The position numbers and the translations under genes are program-made. The notes beneath the pieces are model-generated. The model was not told the origin of the DNA and did not search any database. It saw only the letters and a list, made by a program, of their open reading frames with translations. From contig JACAAK010000009.1 in NCBI GenBank assembly GCA_025093985.1, positions 2,914,001 through 2,978,000 of the forward strand: DNA of 64,000 bases, in the 5' to 3' direction. The DNA is from Calvatia gigantea. Taxonomy: Eukaryota > Basidiomycota > Agaricomycetes > Agaricales > Lycoperdaceae. Below, piece by piece: positions 58,181 through 64,000 of the stretch (position 1 is its first letter; each line of letters begins with the position of its first letter).

Positions 58181-58588
58181 TGTTGAATCTCGATCCATAC
58201 CACTACGTTGGTTCAGTCTATTTATAGCTGAAACGGGTTCTTGAGTACTTCACTCTTGAAGAGAGATAACGGACAATGTACTAGACCGCACTCTAGGTTG
58301 CTGGTCATAGTCTATTAAATAGAACAATGTACGCAGTATGCTCTGTATATGCTACTGGCAGATAAGACCTTACCTGTATTAGGTAGAATGGTACACAGAC
58401 CAGAGACATTAGATATATAAGACCTATGTAGTATGTGTACACTCTTTAGACAAATAAGTCTTCTCTTGCCCATCATTCCACTCAGATATCCACTAGCTAC
58501 AGTCTACAATGCGCATCTCAACAAGCCCAGTGAGTACAACTTCCCTCCACCACTAGCGTAAATCTATCATAGTGTACTCGTCTTAACA
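58181..58588 (+). repeat. 3' LTR of copia copy 1
   Basis: 408 bp, TGTTGAATC ... CTTAACA, highly similar to the 5' LTR with scattered transitions. Confidence 0.92.
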
Positions 58589-58593
58589 ATTCC
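58589..58593. repeat. Target site duplication, right (ATTCC)
   Basis: Matches the ATTCC at 51785-51789 and restores the chromovirus 3' ORF when one copy is removed. Confidence 0.88.
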
Positions 58594-59063
58594 CACCATC
58601 TTCCGAGCCCTAGATCAGTCCACCCTTACCCCCAACAAATGAGATCGAGTCCAAGGACTTCAAAGCCGAATTGACTTAGGCCTCGAGGTCTTCAATCACC
58701 TTGACATCACCAACATCTTCCTCAAACTCACAGATGTAGCCATGAAATTGCTCGGACGAGACAAAACAAATGAAAATCCTGACATCAATACCCTAGTGGA
58801 CAGAATTCACATCACCCTCTCTGAACTACATGACACAGTTAACCCCTCCCCACCATCTCACACTGATACCCCTATGGACGAAGAAGTCATAGTCTCCATG
58901 AAGGAGGAAGTCAATGCCCTCCGACACTTCATAAAAACTATCACTCCACCACAACTCGCATCAGTTTTTCTTCCTCCCGCAAGGTTCCACACTGTACTAC
59001 CAGGACAAGAGAAGGACCAATGTTATTGGAAATCGATAGTCAAGAACTATTGGGAGAGCTCCA

Positions 59064-59472
59064 TGTTAAGATGAGTACACCACAATAGCATAGGCTAGTG
59101 GCGGAGGGTAATCGTACTCACTGGGTTTGTTGAGATATTGGTTGTAGACCGTAGCTAGAGGATATTGAAGTGGAATGATGGGCAATAAGAAAGACTAGAT
59201 TGTCTAAAGAATGTACGCATACTACATAGGTCTTATATATCTAATGTCTCTGGTCTGTGCGCCATTCTACCTAATACAGGTGAGGTCTTATCTGCCAGTA
59301 GCATATACAGAGCATACTGCGTACATTGTTCTATTTAATAGACCATGACCAGCAACCTAGAGTGCGGTCTAGTACATGGTTCGTTATCTCTCTTCAAGAG
59401 TGAAGTACTCAAGAACCCGTTTCAGCTATAAATAGACTGAACCAACGTAGTGGTACGGATCGAGATTCAACA
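59064..59472 (-). repeat. 3' LTR of copia copy 2
   Basis: 409 bp, read on the minus strand as TGTTGAATC ... CTTAACA. It is clearly homologous to the copy 1 LTRs along its whole length, with most differences in the last third. Confidence 0.9.
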
Positions 59473-59497
59473 CTCCTCCTCACTTGAAGGAGGGAGA

Positions 59498-62400
59498 TTA
59501 ATGTTCCATCGATCGAGCGGCTTTATCCCATGCTTCGATATCGGAACTGAAAATCAGTCCAAGCTCAGGGCGGAAGAGATTGATTTTGGTTACGCCAAGA
59601 TTCTTTGTAAAGATATCGGCGGGATTGTCTTGTGAAGACACATCACCAATAACAATAATACCCTCCTCGACTAATTCTCGCACGTAGTGGTAATGAATAT
59701 CCACATGCTTTGATCGTTTTTCAACAATGGGATTTTCAGTCCAAAATTTGGATCCATCGTTGTCACCGTAGAGAATAGGAGTTGGGTGCTCAATTTTGAG
59801 CTCCTCTAGAAGCTGTGACAGCCATTTCACTTGTCGTGAAGCGTCAGACAGTTCTTTATATTCCGCCTCAGTGGACGATAATGAAACCGTCTTTTGTCGC
59901 CGTGAAGTCCAAGTGACAGCACCGGACGCGATCATACAAACGTTTCCCGAAACAGATCAGCGGGTTTCTGTATCTTGAGCCCAATCCGAGTCACTGAGGC
60001 ATTCCAGCGTCACCGCGGATTTCCCAGTATCGCCTTCATACTTCAATGCATAGTTCCTTGTCATGGACAAGTACTTTAGTACATGAATTCCAGCGCAATA
60101 GTGCTTGGGTGCGGGGTTAGCGGCATATTGTGCCAGCTTAACTACGGCAAAGGCTATGTCGGGCCTAGTACCGATCATCAAGTACATTAAGGATCCAACC
60201 AATTGTTGGTACTTTTGACGGAAGGGGTGCGATGCAGTTTCCTTGTTCGTTACGAACTGGAAGCCGGCTGGTAATGGTGTTTTAGCCGCGGCAGACTGCG
60301 GAACCTGGAAGCGCTGCAAGATCTTATCCAGGTATTTCATCTGTTGGATGAAGATTTGACGCTTGGAGCGATTCCTTGAGATTTTCATCCCAAGGAATTC
60401 TTCACAGGGACCATGGTCTCTGCATTCCCACTTTTTCGTGAACTTTCCCTTCAACTCATTGAGGAGGGGGGAGTTTTTCTTTCCCAGGAAATTCACGTCA
60501 TCAACGTAGACAATGGCTACTACAAGCTCTTTTGTTTTCGGATGTCTGTGAAAATATACAGCGTAGTCGGATTTGCAGCGGGTAAATCCCAGCTCAATCA
60601 TAGATTGATGCAATTCCTTCCACCACTGGCGACCGGCTTGTTTAAGGCTGTAAATCGCTCGTCTGAGTCTCCATACTTTTCCTTCCTGCCCGGGAAGTCG
60701 AAACCCTTCGGGCTGTTCCATGTATATTTCCTCATCCAGTTTGCCATATAAATAGGCAGTTTTTACATTAACGCTGTGCATATCCCAATCATGGATTGCA
60801 GCGAGTGCGAAGCTTACGCGCGCAGACTCGTAGCGGACAACTGGTGAGAAAAGCTCGTTGTAGTCGATGCCTTCAATCTGCGAGAACCCTTTCGCAACTA
60901 AGTGAGCTCGCAAGCAGCCATCAGACTTCTCGAGAAATACCCAACGGTTTTTCACCGTCCTCCTTCCTTTCGGAAGATCTACTAGTTCATATACCCCGCG
61001 TTTTTTCAACACTTCGAGTTCCTCGATACACGCAGCCATCCATTTTGCCTTGATAGGCTCAGGAAGCTTAAGCATGTCACGGAAAGTTTCAGGCTCTCCG
61101 TGTGCGGTATTGTGTACTGTCTGTATCAAGAAATCGATTAATTTTACTCCTCCCTCAGCGACAAGCCTTTCAATGTCCATGTCATTTACATCATGAGATG
61201 TTGGATCATTTGTTTCAGGCATAGGCGGCAGTTCCGGACATGGAGGGAGCTGAAATGGAGGCATATCAAAGGGTCGTGGCGGGTACTGCTCAGCACGAAC
61301 TCTTTGCCTCACATATTCAGGATGGTTAGTCCTTGCTCTTCGCTCACGAATTATTTCGTCCGGAGGGGCATTGGCGCGAACGCGCTGCCTTTGCCTCTGC
61401 TGCTCTTGTCGGTGAGTCCGATCTATTTCTCTTTCGATTGAAATTGGACGCCTATTTTCTCCGTACGTGTTACCTGGTCTAACAGGAGGCCTGCCTTGTC
61501 GTTCAGAACGACACGGCTCTACCTGATCAGAACCAACAGCACGACGTTTTGGAACAGGGATTGGGAATTCCGGGTTCTCGGTATCCCATACATCTCTGTC
61601 CACATGCCAATTATCACGTACATCGGGCTCCTCCTCAATGGTCGTTCCACACGAAGGTGGCGACTCAGGTGGGGGAATCCAAGGTGGCGTATTGCCAGGT
61701 GATGGCCGTCGTGAATCAATGCTGTCCGGCGGAGTAGACTCTCGCCGGGGTAAAGGAGGTGAAGGCGGAGAATATTTCGGTTTAAATGGTGGAGAAACTG
61801 GAGGTAAATGTACTGGGTGATCAGGTGGAGGTGGAACAATTCCAGCGTCATCCGAAGATGGCAGAATAGGTGGTTCATTCTCTAATCCTGGTCTAGGCAG
61901 ATTTCTCTCTCCTCCGTGATTAGGCCGGTTACTGCTATCCGGCACTGAATCGGGGCATTTAGGGAAATATCCCTCGTCGAACAAGGCATTTGGTGATATA
62001 AAGATCACGTTGCCTACCGTGTGCCGCATAAAGACGTAATTTTTACTGCCTTTGTATCCAAGAAAGATCATAATCTCGGATTTTGCGGACAATTTGTTTG
62101 GGCGGATCTCATCGGGTAGATAAACGTACGCGCCGCATCCAAACACACGGATATGGGACAAATTTGGTTTTTCCCTCGAATAACACTCAAAAGGTGTCTT
62201 CCACTGCAGATGCTGGACTGGCGTGCGATTATATAAATGCACAGCTGTGTTCAACACAAATTCCCACCACGAGTCAGGTAGACATGCCTGTAGCCTTATA
62301 GCTTGGGCTTTCTCGTGTAGGGTGCGGTTCAGTCGCTCTGCTCTCCCATTTTGCTGATGCGCATAGGGAGCAGTGGTCTCGTGGGTAATTCCATGCGCCG

Positions 62401-64000
62401 CAAGTCCTGCCAATAACCTTTCATTGACATATTCTCCTCCATTATCGGTGCGAAGTCGTTTGACTCGCATACCGGAGAGGTTCTCTAACGCGCTGATTAG
62501 CTGAATAAGCTTCTCAGAAGCCTCAGACTTCTTTCGAAGGAGGACTATGTGTGCGTGAGAAGAAAAGTCATCAAGGAACGTCATTGCCCATTTATATTTA
62601 TGGTAGCTAATGACGGGCAGTTCCAGCAAGTCTGAGTGACATAGCTCAAAGACTGCGGTGGCTCGCTTGGGATTAATCGGGAAGGGGTTATTATGCATTT
62701 TCCCCTTGGCACAGCCGTCGCAAATGCCTTTCCGAGTAGATGGTGCGGGAATTGACGCGATGCCCTCTACATGCTTTGGAAGCTCGGAGAGCGCACGATC
62801 CGAAGGATGTCCCATTCGACGATGCCAATCGATATAATCAAGTTGGCGTAATGTCAACGCAACTGGGTTCTCCTTGCTATTGTGCAAGACATACGTGTGC
62901 ACCGTATGTACGTTGTTTTTAAACAAACGATGAGGCCAGGCGGATAATACAGCTCTTCCTGATTTATCACGGATGGTGGTCCCTTTAACGGTTGCCTCTA
63001 AAACATAGCCGTTCCGAAGAATCTGGCCTGAGGACATTAACCGTTCTGTGATTTCTTTGATGTAAAAGACCGGCGCAATACACAAAGTAGCGCTCATGGA
63101 CTTTCCCTTGTCTGACACGTCATGCTGGAAAATCACAGACCCTCGTCCTGTCATTTCATAAATCCGGTTGCCAGCGGCTTGTATAAGCCCGAAATGGCCC
63201 ATCTTAACCTCTGCGAAATCAGAGAGATAACCGGTGACATGGTATGATGCTCCAGAATCAAGGAGCCAGTCTGCGTTATTCACAGAATGTTTGTTCCCTT
63301 CTTCTCGACACTTTTGGCACTGAGACAAATCACAAATGTGATATGTGATGATCTGATTAAGATCCTCGTGCTCTTCGTGGAGGTCTGACCTTAACTTGTC
63401 TGAATACTCGTGATTATTCACGGTATATGTAGCGTTCATCTTACTTTCCAGCTTAGTTTCACTAGCGGAATAAGCAGAAGGGGAAGCGCCTTGGGCACGC
63501 TTCCAGCATACATTGCAGTTTACAAAGTCTGTACAGCGGTGTCTACGACGAGTCCCTACAGGAGGCGGACGACGTGCTACATCTGCATAGGTGCCCCGCT
63601 CTCTTCGGCGGCCACCTGGTCGTCCCAACTCAACCTCGGAATCTCCAGGGCGTCCCGCTCCGAGGCGGACAGTCCCTGCGTCTGTATCATTCCGTCCCAT
63701 CCGTTGATGGGGCTGCACATCAGACTCTGCATCAGAGCAAGAAAAATAGTCAGTTGAAGGTACTGACCCGCACCCTCCGTTGGAACCGTAGTCAGTGTCC
63801 GAGTCGTTGTCGTCTAAGACCGACTTGAGGACGGACTCGATCTCCTTCGGTGCCTGCTTCTTCTTGAGCGGCTTGGGCTTCTTGATAATCGCCGGCCTGT
63901 TATACACAGGGGCCGGCCACGTGATCTCGTCTTCCTCCCTTGTGACGGTGGATGGAGTAGGCTCGACATCCATCTCGTCAAAACGCTTCCACATCTCCTC
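59498..64000 (-). CDS. Pol polyprotein of copia copy 2 (5' end outside window)
   Basis: An uninterrupted frame of 1345 codons (63994-59957) covers protease (WLLDSGASYHVTG), GAG-pre-integrase (WHRRMGHPSDRALSELP), integrase (LCHSDLLELP, RTDNGGEYVNERL, HQQNGRAERLNRTLHEKAQ), a Pro-rich region, and reverse transcriptase (LVAKGFSQIEGIDYNELFSP, AIVYVDDVNFLGKK, LMYLMIGTRPDIAFA). A single TGA at 59957-59959 separates it from a 145-codon RNase H frame ending at 59498 (STEAEYKELSDA, DNDGSKFWTENPIVEKRSKH, NPADIFTKNLG). Ignoring that TGA, the polyprotein is continuous. All catalytic motifs look intact, including YVDD and the DDE-type integrase residues, so this copy is young; the stop lies exactly where copy 1 has one. 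Confidence 0.92.

Larger units (their letters stand above)
51790..58588 (+). mobile_element. Ty1/copia retrotransposon copy 1, complete but decayed
   Basis: This 6799-bp element has two 408-bp LTRs, a polypurine tract before the 3' LTR and a perfect 5-bp target duplication (ATTCC) on both sides. The internal region carries a gag-pol in copia order (gag, protease, integrase, reverse transcriptase, RNase H) with many stops. It is inserted inside the 3' ORF of the chromovirus and so is younger than it. Confidence 0.93.
46417..59063 (+). mobile_element. Ty3/gypsy chromovirus, decayed, interrupted by copia
   Basis: Order: LTR, gag with two zinc knuckles, protease, reverse transcriptase, RNase H, integrase, chromodomain, then a separate 3' ORF. 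The element is interrupted at 51789/58594 by copia copy 1 and again at 59063 by copia copy 2; no 3' LTR is visible in the window, so the remainder should lie beyond 64000. The pol frame holds more than ten in-frame stops, many of them CGA-to-TGA, CAA/CAG-to-TAA/TAG or TGG-to-TGA/TAG, so the copy is not autonomous. Confidence 0.88.
51446..59063 (+). pseudogene. Extra ORF 3' of chromovirus pol, split by copia
   Basis: It starts 24 bp after the pol stop: MPASQSNRIAIDSLVHPTP, SLPFSEPGNSRAPAPQETHY, LAKTLSPAQGLLEALLKDVD, with a stop at about 51681. The same frame continues through TRYITLAT-like and FADMYAGFTN segments to the copia insertion. Removing the element and one ATTCC copy restores the frame into TIFRALDQSTLTPNK and then FNHLDITNIFLKLTDVAM, DRIHITLSELHDTVN, MKEEVNALRHFIKTITPP and FLPPARFHTVLPGQ, ending where copy 2 inserted. 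The coding sequence is about 850 bp, with two stops explained by CGA-to-TGA. It has predicted helices but no domain I recognise. It may be an accessory protein of the retrotransposon or a captured host gene. Confidence 0.6.
59064..64000 (-). mobile_element. Ty1/copia retrotransposon copy 2, near-intact, partial in window
   Basis: Same family as copy 1 in opposite orientation. Its 3' LTR, polypurine tract and pol are in the window, while gag and the 5' LTR lie beyond 64000. It is inserted after CTCCA at 59059-59063, and a matching CTCCA is expected at its far end. Confidence 0.9.

Overview
The window is nuclear DNA of a basidiomycete fungus, most likely a mushroom-forming Agaricomycete. The signs are very short introns (mostly 44-62 bp, GT-AG), densely packed split genes, F-box/LRR, DUF6533-type and MARVEL-like membrane families common in these fungi, the housekeeping genes CWC2 and TMA46, small secreted cysteine-rich proteins, and Ty3 chromovirus and Ty1/copia retrotransposons. 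Exon structures were assigned by hand from splice signals and frame continuity; splices I could not settle are marked.

Left part (0.6-10.2 kb): a YggS/PLPBP-type PLP homeostasis gene and a DUF427 gene are divergent across about 100 bp. Three C2H2 zinc-finger transcription factor genes then lie in tandem on the + strand. Each has a long disordered Ser/Pro-rich N-terminus and two C-terminal fingers split by a phase-1 intron at the same codon.

Middle (10-45 kb): a truncated DUF6533-like membrane gene, a large N-glycosylated membrane protein, a MARVEL-like protein with a Gln-rich tail and an F-box gene are separated by long gene-poor spacers. A compact housekeeping block follows: LRRC40-like (-), CWC2 (+), TMA46 (-) and a CRZ1-like three-finger factor (-). 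The first three genes share a local cluster of single-base reading-frame breaks. Next come a second F-box protein, two tandem small secreted Cys-rich proteins with a shared cysteine spacing, and a large unrecognised conserved-looking protein.

Right part (45.4-64 kb): an HNH-nuclease-like gene lacks its 3' end where a Ty3/gypsy chromovirus (gag, pol, chromodomain and an extra ORF 3' of pol) begins. That chromovirus carries two nested copia insertions. Copy 1 (+) has both 408-bp LTRs and an ATTCC target duplication, and is riddled with C-to-T/G-to-A stops. Copy 2 (-) is tail-to-tail with copy 1, nearly intact, and runs off the right edge. The 3' LTR of the chromovirus is not visible and presumably lies beyond position 64000.
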